From contig CM049312.1 of assembly GCA_026874595.1 (NCBI GenBank), positions 27,521,956 to 27,585,955 on the forward strand: 64,000 nt of DNA, given 5' to 3'. This DNA is from Sipunculus nudus. Lineage: Eukaryota > Annelida > Sipuncula > Golfingiida > Sipunculidae. Position 1 is the first letter of the stretch; every line of letters starts with the position of its first letter. Positions 1 to 11,119 of the stretch are shown here, one piece after another. The notes beneath the pieces were generated by a model. That model was given only the letters and a program-made list of their open reading frames with translations. It did no database searches and was not told where the DNA came from. The position numbers and the translations under genes are program-made.

Positions 1-455
1 TGGTAAATAATCCCCTTCGGCGAACTCTCGAAAGCACGCTTAGGTTTAATTGATATACGAGTACACTAAAGTTAGGAAACTATGATGTCAATGTAAGTGA
101 CCATTCCTGTTTTGATTAGCGAAATAATCCGGCATATGTTTCCTCCTTGATGTCGGAGTGTATGACAATCAAATTCTTAATAGGATATCGCCTGCATAAT
201 GTTCTTTGGGCTTAATGCTATATACACCAACAGCTACACACACACACCGACGTGTGCGTCTGTCAGATCATCTTTCTGCTGAAATAGACTATCAAATCAC
301 CTTTTTTATTCATTTTTATACTATCAAGTCTGACGCAGCTAGCTACGTTTACTCATAATTGATTCAGAGAGAACCGATCAGGCGTCTATTTCTGAACGAG
401 GCGATTAAGCCAATAAAAGACTCGCCGCGTGGATGTCTAGCATGTCCCGTTTCAG

Positions 456-2047
456 GTACGTGTTCTTGTCGGTTTGTGAACAATGTGTGGTTTACATTTT
501 GTTCTTTGGAATTGATAGGCAATTTTGATTTTGTTCAATTTTCACGAAACAGTCAAAAGAGCGGCTCGGTTAAACATGGTATGTGAAAGTGTATAGGTAG
601 CTTAAAATGACTTGAGAGAATATGAAGATGATTTTTCTGCTTTTCTCCTTAACTGGATGGAGTTGATTATTTTCATATTTTTTTCAGACTTCCATAAATT
701 TTCGGAAGGAAAACGGGTTAAACACATTATGCACAACCCTGGTCATCAATCGTCCATGAATTTACTGATTAGAGTACTCAGTGACACACTTGATCAAGAA
801 AAAAACTGCGTATCCACCAAGTAAAAAACAGGAAACTGATCAAGAACTGCGTATCACTCAAGTTAAATCAGCAATCCGATCAAGAACTGCGTGCAAACCG
901 AGCATAAACAACAATCTGATCATGAACTGCGTGTCAACTGTACAGAACCAAGAGTTCGATCAAGACCTGCGTATCAACCATGCAGAAACAGCAATCTGAT
1001 CAATAACTGTGTATTAACAAAGCCGAAACAGCAATCCAGTCAAGAACTGCGTACCAACCCGGTAGAAACAGCAATCTGATCAAGAACTGTATATCAATTA
1101 ACCCAGTAAAAACAGCAATCTGATCAAGAACTGTGTATCAACCGAGCAGAAACAGCAATCACATCAAGAACTGCGTATCTACCCAACAAATACAGCAATC
1201 TGATCAAGAACTGTGTATCAATTAACCCAGTAAAAACAGCAATCTGATCAAGAACTGTGTATCAACCGTGCAGAAACAGCAATCACATCAAGAACTGCGT
1301 ATCTACCCAACAGAAACAGCAATCTGATCAAGAACTGTGTATCAATTACCCCAGTAGAAACAGCAATCTGATCAAGAACTGTGTATCAATCAACCAAGCT
1401 GAAACAGCAATCCGATCAAAAACTACGTATCAACCGTGCATAAAATACAATCTGATCAAGAACTGCGTATCAACCAAGCAGAAACAGCAATCCGATCAAA
1501 AACTGTGTATTAACCAAGCAGAAACAGTAATTCGAACAAGAACTGCGTATCAACCGTGTAGAAACAGCAATCTGATCAAGTACTGCTTATCAACCGTTCA
1601 GAAACAGCAATCTGATCAAGAACTGTGTATCAACACAGTTGAAACAGCAATCCGATCAAGAACTGTGTATTAACCAAGCAGAAACAACAAACCGATCAAG
1701 AACTGCGTATCAACCGTGAAGAAACAGCAATATGATCACGACCTGCTTATCAACCGTGCAGAAAGAGCAATCTGGTCAAGAACTGTGTATCAACCCCGCA
1801 GAATAGGGAGCAGTCTCGTCAAGACTGCGTAATTTCCGTTGAGGAAGTACAAATTAGGAATAACATATCATACTTTTTAAGAAAAAAATTATACTTTCTG
1901 GTCGAACCAGTAAACCTATATTTCACTGGTTGATTGACATCAATGTTCATGTAACCACAAAAACTCCTGTCAATCATCTGCAAAGATGCCAGAGGCAAAC
2001 CATTTATAACTGCATGATAAGCGCAAACCCTTTGCCTCCAGTTTCAG
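456..2047 (+). other. Predicted 5'-UTR intron of the U1 GPCR copy
   Basis: A good donor (CAG|GTACGT) ends a short non-coding stretch, and a pyrimidine-rich acceptor (CCTCCAGTTTCAG|GG) lies 27 bases before the ancestral ATG. The same donor and acceptor positions are kept in U2 (donor near 22472, acceptor near 24039) and in U4. The span between them is mostly the 40-bp minisatellite. No transcript evidence is available, so this is a prediction from splice signals and conservation only. Confidence 0.45.
793..1805. repeat. 40-bp minisatellite, U1 copy
   Basis: Tandem repeats of about 40 bp with a core of CAGCAATCTGATCAAGAACT followed by a TGTGTATCAACC-like segment. About 25 imperfect copies judged from length. 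Because 40 is not a multiple of three, all three frames pass through the repeat and give spurious ORFs of up to 138 codons; I do not regard these as genes. The array lies in the predicted 5'-UTR intron upstream of the GPCR exon. Confidence 0.92.
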
Positions 2048-2074
2048 GGTAAGAAATCAGACATTTCTGCAATA

Positions 2075-3126
2075 ATGGCGGTGTGCTTCGGAAACCGCGA
2101 ATAAATTTGGATGATGACAGGCGCTGGTATAAAGTTCTGGTTGGTATACATTGTACTGATACTGCTGGCTGTGTTTGGAATCTCAGGGAACGTCGTGGCC
2201 ATATACGCGTTCCGTCGTGTGGGTGTCAAAGCACCTTACCAGCTGTTCGCGGTCGCTTTAGCTGTGAATGATTTGGTAATCTGCGCTGTTTGTACACCTA
2301 CGTTACCGCTGATGTTTACCGGATTTATTCCAGGGTCTGTCAAAGTGGTTCACTACTCTTTGATTACGTATTTTGCAACAACGCCAATTTCTTTACCCTG
2401 ATCGCCGTGTACCGCTTGGTAGCAGTAAGTAAGAAGGTACCGGGACATTTCTCCATGTCGGTCGCCCGCTGGCTATGCGTGGGAACTTTCACGTTTTCTC
2501 TTCTGCCTTTCACGATACGTATCATTGGACGTTTCGGATACACGGAAGCAGCGTATGGCGGCTGCGTTTATGGCTTGCTTCAGTATTTTCTTGCCTTTGC
2601 AGTGACGTCAGGGTGTTATGTCACTGTGTACTTACGTATTGGTCCATGTCGACGGAATTTCGTAACCCCAAGTGATGTACCTTCTGTGAGCGCTCAGACT
2701 GCAATGTCAGATCATGCGCCCATTGCTTCGTCAAGCCAAGGACACAAGGTTTCGTATGATAAAACAACAGCTTTAATCACTGGGAGTGGGCCAGTGACTG
2801 TTAATTCCGCGGGGACTGTAGTTGCGCAGAGGCCACGTAACAGAGGTTGCACTGTGCAGCAAATCAAGTTAGGAAAGAATTCTGAGAAAGCCAAGAGAGC
2901 GGCATTTACTCTTCTTGTGTCTACTTTGGTGTTCTTAATCTGTTTTGCTCCGACCGAACTCGGTGACAAACTTGGATTATTCCCTGACAACATAAGAATT
3001 CTACGGTTTCTGATCTTCATCCAAACTGTTACCAACCCTATTATTTACTATATAACTCAGCCAAAGTTTATAAATGAGGTGAAACGCGTGTTCGGAAAGT
3101 GTTCATCTTGCTTTTCCTGGGTTTAG
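2075..3126 (+). pseudogene. Rhodopsin-like (class A) GPCR, frameshifted copy in U1
   Basis: Same receptor as the intact U4 copy. Relative to U2 and U4 one of two tandem GATT blocks is missing near 2361-2365 (a 4-bp deletion), which shifts the frame just before TM3. Reading then continues in another frame to the normal TAG. The TM1 GN motif and TM2 N-D are encoded before the shift. The YR motif of TM3, the CFAP motif of TM6 and the NPIIYY motif of TM7 are encoded after it. The ancestral ATG at 2075 is followed by a stop at codon 10 (2102-2104), shared with U2; an in-frame ATG at 2111 could replace it and would cost 12 residues. A poly(A) signal AATAAA lies at 3188-3193. No full-length receptor can be made in one frame. 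Confidence 0.9.
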
Positions 3127-3837
3127 AGAGTATGTGTTGAAGTTAACCTAAAGCTGGCCAGATGTGCAAAGGAAATGTAAATATAAAAATAAATAACTCT
3201 ATAAGCAGTTTATAAAGTCCACTCTATGTTTATTAAACTCATTTATTTTTTTCTGTAAATACCAAAGATGTATTATGTGCTGCTCTTCGTGTTCTGATTT
3301 GACAAAGATCTCTCAGAGTCTTTTAATAGCTATTTTGGTTTCTGTATTTGTAATACCAGTCAATGTATGTAACAGTAGGCAAAAGGGCAACAACGTACAG
3401 AAATATTAATTTTAAATGAGTAAATTAAGCCCCTCCCTCCCGCCACGGATCGAGAGAACCCTTTTTAGGGCTGACAAGTTTATTAATAAATTAATATTTC
3501 GCTACAAATTGTATAGGGTGATGTTGTTAAGGTTTCAAAGCTCATAAACATCGATTAGATTATTTTGTCAATCCTTTGCCATTTTTTGCGCGAAATCTCT
3601 AGTATACGGCTGATTTTCCTAAACAGTTGTCATAGGTGACAGATTTGCACATAATATTTAATTTTGACCGTGATATTGTATTCAAGGGCGCACATTACTG
3701 AACATCTTTCCTATTATCGCTCATTTTCGGCGAGGTGGAAGTGGAGAAATAGGGAGGCTTCGAGAGACCGCAAAGTAATAGCAAACATCTAGTTAATTCT
3801 TAATTTTTTATAAATATGCTTTATTAAATATATTAAT
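3127..3837. other. Non-coding stretch downstream of the U1 GPCR
   Basis: Likely 3' flank of the receptor gene with AATAAA at 3188-3193. Repeated closely in U2 (25112-25820) and less closely in U4 (62263-62960). I see no ORF, tRNA or transposon end here. A short C-rich run near 3430 is expanded to a poly-C tract in U4 (62588-62608). Confidence 0.6.
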
Positions 3838-4185
3838 AATATATATATATATATTCATTATAATATATATATATTCATCATATTATTCTATATTAAAATA
3901 TATATTATATTTTTATCATTTATTATATATAAATATCCTATATTATATACTTATGCTATATTTTTATATATTATATATAAATATAGATATATCCTTTATA
4001 TATACATATGATATATATAAATATATCCTATATATTTATATATATATATATATGTCCTATGTATAAACATATATTATATATATATATATATCCTTTATTT
4101 TTATAGGTATGTGTATAAATATATATACTAAATTATATGTAAATATATATCCCATTTATATATATACTCTATAAAGCAATTTTAT

Positions 4186-4226
<41 letters not shown>
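3838..4226. repeat. AT-rich low-complexity region ending in (AT)n
   Basis: Alternating TA/AT runs interspersed with TATCC-type blocks, ending in a pure dinucleotide tract and then a run of C. The U2 equivalent is 25820-26226. On both strands it produces alternating Tyr-Ile ORFs, which are not genes. Confidence 0.9.
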
Positions 4227-4228
<2 letters not shown>

Positions 4229-4299
4229 CATTGAACCCCCCCCCCCCCTCCCCGAATTTCTTCCCTGCCAGAGATATTTAAACTCCAAATCAGTCAGAC

Positions 4300-4440
4300 T
4301 TTGAACACTAATTCGCGGGTAGTCAGAAGTTGTCCGTGGCTTTCTCCTTGTTCTCCGGTTACCTTTACCCCTGGACACTACCAAAAGCCACAATCCGAGC
4401 TATGTGAAGTATACCTAGCATTAGCTATAATATCCATTTG
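4300..4440. repeat. SINE-related fragment
   Basis: Contains CCGTGGCTTTCTCC followed by TTCTCCGGTTACC, the same type of central block as in the two SINEs that follow. No tRNA-like head is visible upstream, so this is probably a truncated copy. Repeated in U2 near 26310-26450. Confidence 0.45.
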
Positions 4441-4698
4441 AACAGTCCATGCAAAGTGGATAACTCCAAGAGACTGATATGCGCCTTTCATATATTTGAC
4501 TTCGATTGAGAACCGGGACACAAGAATATATTATATATAGCTGGTTGAAGCCTTCTTCTCTGGCTTGTAAGTATATTTGTCTAAACGTTTGTTCAAATTG
4601 TATTGTAAAAACATGGTAAGTGATGTCAGCCATCCATTGAATGTGCAGTATAAGCTGCTGCCATCCGGTAAGAGACTGAGAAATCAAGCATGCAAACC

Positions 4699-5010
4699 AC
4701 GGAGCAGGGGGCCTGGACAGCCGAGCGTTTTATTGCCCGGCCCTCTCCGCTGACGACCCGGGGTCGATCCCAGGTGTTGCCATAAGAGTGGGTTGTAGTG
4801 GCCCGTACAAGGTTCTCCGGCTTCCTCCACCTATCTCACTAAACTGGGGTAATTTGTATATACTGTGAACTCGCCTTTAAGCCCGGACCTTCCATTTGTA
4901 ACAGACTCAAACTGTCAAACTTTTGGTTGAGTTAGCCGGTACGAACATAGCTTCGTCTATGAGCTATGACCGGCTCGAACACCAACCCCCCTTCAATAAT
5001 AATAATAACC
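4699..5010 (+). repeat. tRNA-headed SINE, U1 copy
   Basis: The head is tRNA-like with a B-box-like GGGGTCGATCCC after a degenerate A-box region (GGACAGCCGAGCG). The body contains GTGGCCCG...TTCTCCGGCTTCCTCC, a block I associate with a SINE central domain shared by many marine invertebrates (possibly Nin-DC; family assignment from memory). The 3' end is an AAT-repeat tail. The U2 copy is at 26700-27010. Confidence 0.7.
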
Positions 5011-5583
5011 ACAGAGCCATGCTGCGTCCTATGATTATGCGATACCGATCTAATGAATGTCAATGCGCCATTAATTAAGAAACTTTAGTGTAAATCCATT
5101 GTCTAGTCATTGATGTATGATCTTGTCATAAATCTTTAACCTTATTGTATTGTGTTGTAGTAATTTTTGGTGTTTGTGTATATTTAGTCTGCGTATTGCG
5201 TCAACAGCATAATGAATTCCTGTATTTTTATGGGATCAAAAAAATATATCTTGCCTTATCTTATCCTGTCCAGATGTTTTTGATAAATTACAGTTTTTAG
5301 CAGGAGAAAAAAAATAAATGTTTGAGACAGGTCATTTTTTTTTTTTTTGCATAGTTGGATGTATATCCATGAGCTTGCGGATCTCCTGGCTTTGTGAGTG
5401 AATTTCGGTTACATTCTAATTTTTGTAGTCTATTTGGTTTCAGATTTAAGTATAATGTCACATTTTTGTATTATGTTGTATTATATTTTTATTTTGTTAT
5501 TATTGTGCAATGAATTAAATATTCTGTAAAACAATTAGACCATATTCAGTTTTGACTTCATAACATTCATATGGATGTATTAA
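5011..5583. other. Non-coding spacer
   Basis: A+T-rich with homopolymer T and A runs. I see no gene, RNA or transposon end. U2 equivalent 27011-27569. Confidence 0.5.
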
Positions 5584-5835
5584 GTGAATGAGAGAACCGC
5601 TCGCCTCTCTCCGCCGGCGACTCGGGTTGATCCCCGGCGTGGCTATGAGAGTGGGTGGTATAGTGGCCCGTCCAAGACCGATACGTGGTTTTCTCCTGGT
5701 CCTCGGGTTTCATCCACTTCCAAAAACTACAAAACTCCGCCATCCAAATGTCTGGATTCGGCTATTATAACTTTTTCGTGTGATCCATGTGAAATGGATA
5801 AAGTTTATTTAATGAAGTTGGAAATATTAATAAGG
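5584..5835 (+). repeat. tRNA-headed SINE relative, U1 copy
   Basis: B-box-like CGGGTTGATCCCC followed by GAGTGGGTGGTATAGTGGCC and TTTTCTCCTGGTCCTCGG, so it belongs to the same group as the SINE at 4699. The ORF starting at 5584 is just this repeat read through. U2 copy at 27570-27832. Confidence 0.65.
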
Positions 5836-7400
5836 ATATAGAGGCACAAATAGTCCAAAGCCTAGTGTTCAAATAGTAAAATGATACCCAACATCCCCAA
5901 AACTTGTCAACAACCACCATTAAATTCATAATAAAATAAACTTGATTAAAAAAAGAAAATGCAAGATTAGCTATTTAGTAATCCTGACGACCCTGTTTCA
6001 ACTCGATGTAGTAGGGATGTAAATTGTAAATCAAACAGAGCAAGAGACCCCAAGGTACAGGTTATGAAGAATAGATGGCCTTCGTGGTTCTGGCCGATAA
6101 ATATGCCTGCAGTTTATCCTATCGGCTGCTGAATGCTAGGATTCTAATAATTGGTATTTGATTTACATGAATGCAAAAACCTTATATCAGCCAGGTACTC
6201 CGCAACTTTTTTTTATAGGGAATCCATCACAGTACCTTCAAAGAATTATAGCGAAAAAAAAATTATTCAATATCTTGGAAAACAGTCTATTTTTGTCACG
6301 ACTGAAGTGATAAGGTCACGTGCACTTTTTTCACAGGCGTTGATTGGACGATGATGGTACTTGGTACCATAAATATGAGAAAATACATGATTCAGGATCA
6401 CCCGGTTGCTAAGGAGGCATTTGAGCTTCAAGGTCAAAGTTCAAGTTCAAAAGGTCAAATGTGTTAATTTTTTTACAAATAACCTGCACTTGTAAGCAGA
6501 AAAAATGAGGCTGTACAAAGATATGTTAGTTTTTTTTCTCAAGGAATATATGATTAATAAGATGGATATTGTGAAAACAAATGCCAATTACTCCTCTGAT
6601 ATTGGGTTTATGTTAAAGAACTGAACGAGTCTTGACGCATAACCGTTTAAGTTTGTGTTAGGTTCCAGTCAAATAAAAGATGGCAAAAATTGTTTGATGT
6701 TATTTAGTTAAATTTTTATGCATTTCATGATTTCATTCAAGGTCAACAAGCCAAGGGTAAACAAAAGCATAAAGAAAATATAACTGCGTTACAGTATCTT
6801 TATCCATCCGCGATTTTTGTTTAAGGCCTATATGCATTAAGTTAGCAACAGTCAGCAGGCATGTGACAAAGAAAATACATCATATTTTGTATAAAGTTAT
6901 AACTAAGACAGCTGGTGAATTTTAATATTTTCAACTCACAGGTCAAATTTGAAGAATAAAAGGTCAAATTTTGAAAGTTATATTATTTTCCAAAAATCCA
7001 CATCGGTGCTCTAATACATCGCAATGCAAAGTCAAATATGGCATCGATATCCTCAGAGGTCCCTGGTCCTCCGCGCCATGGCCCGCTCCCAATTATAGCT
7101 CAGTTGTGGGAAGGATTAATCCTGTGATTACCTAGCGATAACAAACATCGATTTTTTTTCCTGACCGTGCTTGCATTAGATAGCCAATAAGACTGACTTT
7201 CAATATACTGTCTTTTCGGCACAGCCATCTCCAGCACTGCTTATGGACTTACGAATAGGGCGGGAGGAGGATGGGCTGTTAGACCAAATGCTGGGATATG
7301 GAGGGGGCGGCGAAGGTTCCTTTGCGATCTGTCGTCGATTGCAGTCTGGTGTGGGTTTGATTAGAAGATATGAAATTATACTACTCGAAATTCCTGGAAC
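5836..7400. other. Non-coding spacer with nuclear-receptor half-site cluster
   Basis: No supported gene. The only distinctive signal is the AGGTCA-type cluster at 6431-6457, listed separately. U2 equivalent 27833-29400. Confidence 0.5.
6431..6457 (+). promoter_or_regulatory. Cluster of four AGGTCA/AGTTCA half-sites
   Basis: AGGTCA, one-base gap, AGTTCA, no gap, AGTTCA, two-base gap, AGGTCA: that is DR1, DR0 and DR2 arrangements in 27 bases. In U2 (28434-28460) the third half-site reads AGGTCA, closer to consensus. This matches the DNA-binding preference of nuclear receptors. No nearby gene is known and it may be part of an old repeat, so function is uncertain. Confidence 0.35.
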
Positions 7401-7401
7401 T

Positions 7402-7560
7402 TGGCGCTGGACTCGTGACCGCATTGTTGTGCGCTCGCGTCCCAATATGACCGATTTCCACGCTGTGAGTCCTAGCCATAGTCTTTACCACAATGGTGAG
7501 CCCTCTTCACCCGGGAGGGAATGCAAGTGGTCAAACATGGGCGAAAGGCAAATATAAATA
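7402..7560 (+). repeat. 5'-truncated tRNA-derived SINE, U1 copy
   Basis: Starts inside the tRNA-like head of the SINE that is more complete in U2 at 29403. U1 lacks the first ~40 bases, including the A-box region. The body (GTGAGTCCTAGCC...ACCCGGGAGGGAATGC) and the following (AT)n tail are shared. Confidence 0.6.
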
Positions 7561-7562
7561 TA

Positions 7563-7563
7563 G

Positions 7564-7619
<56 letters not shown>
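7563..7619. repeat. (AT)n microsatellite after the SINE
   Basis: Pure dinucleotide tract directly after the SINE body, perhaps grown from its tail. U2 equivalent 29596-29659. Confidence 0.9.
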
Positions 7620-7622
<3 letters not shown>

Positions 7623-7724
7623 CATTTTGTTTTCATTTGAAATCAAGACAAATAAGCAGTTTCATTTTAAATTACTAAAGCCACTAAAGCATTAGTATAT
7701 AAGGCAAAAAAAATATATAAATAA

Positions 7725-7991
7725 AAGGTATGGTTCTCAAGCACCGCCCGCGTCAATTTTAAACCCCCGCATCAAAATCGTTTATTTTAATTTTCAATAG
7801 AAACTTACCAATTTTGAATCCAGCCGCTCGCACATTTCTTTCAAGAAGAAAAAAAACATACAATTTTGATCAAATTTCCTTTGTTTATGATGTGCTCTAA
7901 CTTGTTTAGCAAAATAAATCTGTTATTATCGGATAAAAACCACCCGCCCGAATTGATTAATAAAAAAAAGTACCTGAGAACCAAACCTTTT
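7725..7991. mobile_element. MITE with ~20-bp terminal inverted repeats, U1 copy
   Basis: The left end AAGGTATGGTTCTCAAGCAC is mirrored at the right end by GTACCTGAGAACCAAACCTT, imperfect inverted repeats about 270 bp apart with no coding capacity between. The U2 copy at 29781-30056 keeps the same ends. Superfamily not assigned; target duplications are obscured by flanking A/T runs. Confidence 0.6.
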
Positions 7992-8036
7992 TTTTAGCCT
8001 AACATTTAGACTTTAGTTTCGGTTGATTTATAATAA

Positions 8037-8650
8037 TCTAGCCAGGGTAATACGCACTGGGTAATTGAAACCCGATGACGCGCATTTGAGGCAGGGTAAT
8101 ATACACAAAGTTATCGTACCAGGGTAATATGTAACAAAACTTCATTTCAGGGCAATACGCACCGAAAATCAATCCAGAGTAATATGCAACGAGAATTCGA
8201 GCCGCTTATTCGCACTGAGTTATACGTAACCGGGTAATACGCACCGAGAAATCGAGCCAGGGTTTCATGCAATGACTAAATGAGCCAAGGTTATACGCAC
8301 CATGTAATCGAGCAAAGGTAATATACACAAAGTTATCAAGGGTAATATGCACCGACTAATCAAGCCAGGATAATATGCACTGAGCTATAAAGCCCAGATA
8401 TTATGCACCGAGAAAGAGGGGATGTGGGACTTACAACACTTAGAATGTCCGACTAATCGAGCCAGCTTTAATACGCATCGAGAAAATGAGCCAGGGTAAT
8501 ACGCACCCACTTATTGAGCCCTGGGGATACGCACCAAGTGATCGGGCCAGGGTAATACGCTCTGCGTAATCGAGCCAGGGTAATACGCACTGAGTAATCG
8601 AGCCAGGGTAATGCGCACCGAGTTATCAAGCCAGGCTAATACGCACTCTC
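8037..8650. repeat. 28-bp minisatellite type 1, U1 copy
   Basis: Tandem ~28-bp units built on GAGCCAGGGTAATACGCACC plus an AGTAATC-like end, imperfect. U2 has a larger array (33640-34290). The left edge in U1 coincides with the breakpoint of the ~3.9-kb length difference between U1 and U2. Confidence 0.88.
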
Positions 8651-9300
8651 TTGTGGTAGCTATATGATGTATACCTCAAGGCCTCTCTTCCTGTATAATA
8701 TAATACTCTGGGTCTCTCTTGTGATACCCTATATGATGAATTCCTCTGGGTCTCTCTTGTAATATCCAGTATGATGTATTCCTGAAGGTATCTTCTTCTA
8801 TGATGTATTACTCTGAGTCCCTCTAGTGATATCCTTATAATATACCTCCCTGAGTCTCGCTTATTGTATCCTTATAATGTTCTCCTCTGGGTCTCGTTTG
8901 CGATATCCAATATGATGTATTTTTCTGGGTCTCTCTTTCTATATGATGTATTACTCCTAGTCTCTTTTGTGATATATTGTATGATGTGTTACTTTTGGTG
9001 TCTCGTTTGGTCTTCTGTATGATGTATCACTCATTCGTTTGATATATTGTATGATGTATTACTCCTTAGGGGCAGATCCAGGACTTTGGAAAGGGTAGGG
9101 TCGAACCCAGGAAGACTAAAAAACAAACTAAAAAGATCCTCTGGTCCGGAAAGTGGGGGGTCCAGGTAACAAAAATTGGCTTTGACACCCTAAAAAGTTC
9201 CTTTTGGCTCAAAAAGGGTGGAGTCCGGACCCCCTGGACCCCCCCCCCCCCTTCTGGATCCGCCACTTTACTTGGCCTCTCTTGTGATATCCTGCTTGCC
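8651..9300. repeat. 38-bp minisatellite, U1 copy, split by a MITE
   Basis: Degenerate units of about 38 bp with TGATATCC..TATGATGTATTACTC and GGGTCTCTCTTG cores. The array is interrupted at 9067-9266 by a hAT-type MITE and resumes with GGCCTCTCTTGTGATATCC. U2 equivalent 34291-34935. Confidence 0.75.
9067..9266. mobile_element. hAT-type MITE, U1 copy
   Basis: Ends are TAGGGGCAGATCCAG and CTGGATCCGCCAC, short inverted repeats of the GGCGGATCCAG kind that I associate with hAT non-autonomous elements in many animals. No ORF of its own. A long C run sits near the right end. The flanking duplication is eroded here but is legible in the U2 copy. Confidence 0.65.
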
Positions 9301-11110
9301 TTGTACATATCAAGAAATCATTTCTGAATAATCTAAAGAAATATAAAAATACTTTTAAAACGTTACACAAAAAAAAAATTAAAAAACTTCTAAACGTTAG
9401 TCCCTGATGTTGCGCAGGTTAATCAGATCCATATTGATGTTCAGCAACTCTTTGTCAGGTCTTAATTATTGTGTGACAGGCTACCCTGTAACCCAAACAT
9501 CAATCATATACATATAATAAATCTATCCTTAATTCCTGTAATCCGTTTCTTTCAAGTGTTACTTGCTTAGTGTGCCAGGAAATTAAACTCAGTACGACTA
9601 CCTTGGATCAGGCCTTTATGTTAAGTCTCTCTTTTTCACTTTAGCTAGATACTGGATACCCGTAGACAACTCATTATCCATCTCAAGGAAATTTAACGCA
9701 CACTAAGAATAAAGTTAACTTCATAGTTGTATAAGAAGTATTTATAGCAAGAAGGGTTTAGGCCCTCCTATCTGGGTATGTGGATATCTGGTGAGCAGAT
9801 TTTTGGGTAGCGGATATCTGGTAAGAGGATTGCCGAGCGGACACGGCGACAAGCATTATGTTTTACGCTGGGTAAGTTGATTTGTATATAAATACCCATT
9901 ATGCCTGCAGAGCGGTCACGCGTGGTTGTGGTGGTGGTGGGGGGGGGCACCCTGGAAAGTCTGATCGCTCCTTTGCTGCGATACAAACTCATGAATTCCC
10001 TACTTTCAGCCCCTGTGCCTTAGACCAAGACCACGAAAACAGGTCTGCCTGACAAAGTTAGAGTCTTAAGCTCCCTGAGTCTTAAGCCCATGCACCATGG
10101 AAAGTTTGGAGAAATAAATTTAACATATTATTTCCATGAAATTTCCTGAATGTATATAAAATACAGAAAAGATGTCTCCTTTCCTGTGTTTATTAGTTTT
10201 CTTTCAATAGGCAGAACCTTAATACAATTTAATAGTAATCGAAAAATTATGAGACGTCTTTATTCAATAAATAATTTTTATTTATTTCAATGAATGTCCT
10301 TACTGGAACATTCGACAGCGAGTTTACTCACAGTTTTTAGTAAGAGGTACAATAACAGAAGAATATATCTCTCAAAATGTTTATAAGATAGAGATACTAT
10401 TGTTCATTTCCATAATGCGCAAATGATAATAAATAATATAGTTATGACTTCATGACAGCTAAATGGCATTTAGAATTGTCTATGCATTAAATATACAGTC
10501 AAAACTAGGTGCTGATTTCAGCGATAGGCCTTTATCGATTGTTATGCCGGTCGTCCCTGAACACCTGTTGTAACCATTAGACCGTTCTTGCTTAATCTAT
10601 TATTAACTCATTTCCTATTGATTCATGCATTTCTCCAGCTCCAAAATGTATGGCATTACATACAAATATGAAATTTACACAGATTATTGAGAAATTGAGA
10701 TATTGCGAAATCCAGCTGAGAAAAAGTAAATTAATTAAATTAATTCACTTTACCCCCAGGTGAATCTGAAGTTGATTTAAAGTTACAACTCGAAAAAGTG
10801 AAATGGAGGTATTTTCAGTTTCCCTTCATCTTTCTGGTTTGATCTAGCCTTGTGTCGTTAGCTTAATTAAATGTCATCCAACTGTCTAGGAACAATTCAA
10901 CTGCCCATGCACATTGTAAATAAAGAAAAACTGACAACCATTTAGTTGTTTATATATGGGAAACTTTATTTCATAGTCTACAGTGGCAACAAATGTGTCC
11001 ACAAAAAAATACAACACACTATCAGGGTCAAATGCCCTGACACCTTTCTATTAAAAAAATACCGACCACTGTCATCTCACTAAAACCCCAAAATACCCCA
11101 ACTTAAGAGG
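9301..11110. other. Non-coding spacer
   Basis: A+T-rich, close to U2 34936-36520; the first ~550 bases are also found in U3 (43740-44210). I find no gene, RNA or clear transposon end. Oligo-G and GT-rich runs near 9925-9950 are variable between copies. Confidence 0.5.
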
Positions 11111-11119
11111 TGGGGATAG

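Noticed and set aside
1257-1673. 138-codon ORF (and the near-identical one at 23273-23689)
   Set aside because: It is read-through of the 40-bp minisatellite; every frame of the repeat is open for long distances and the protein is only the repeat translated in rotating frames.
7493-7678. Tyr-Ile repeat ORFs over AT tracts (also 29463, 62919, 44473)
   Set aside because: They are translations of (AT)n microsatellites.
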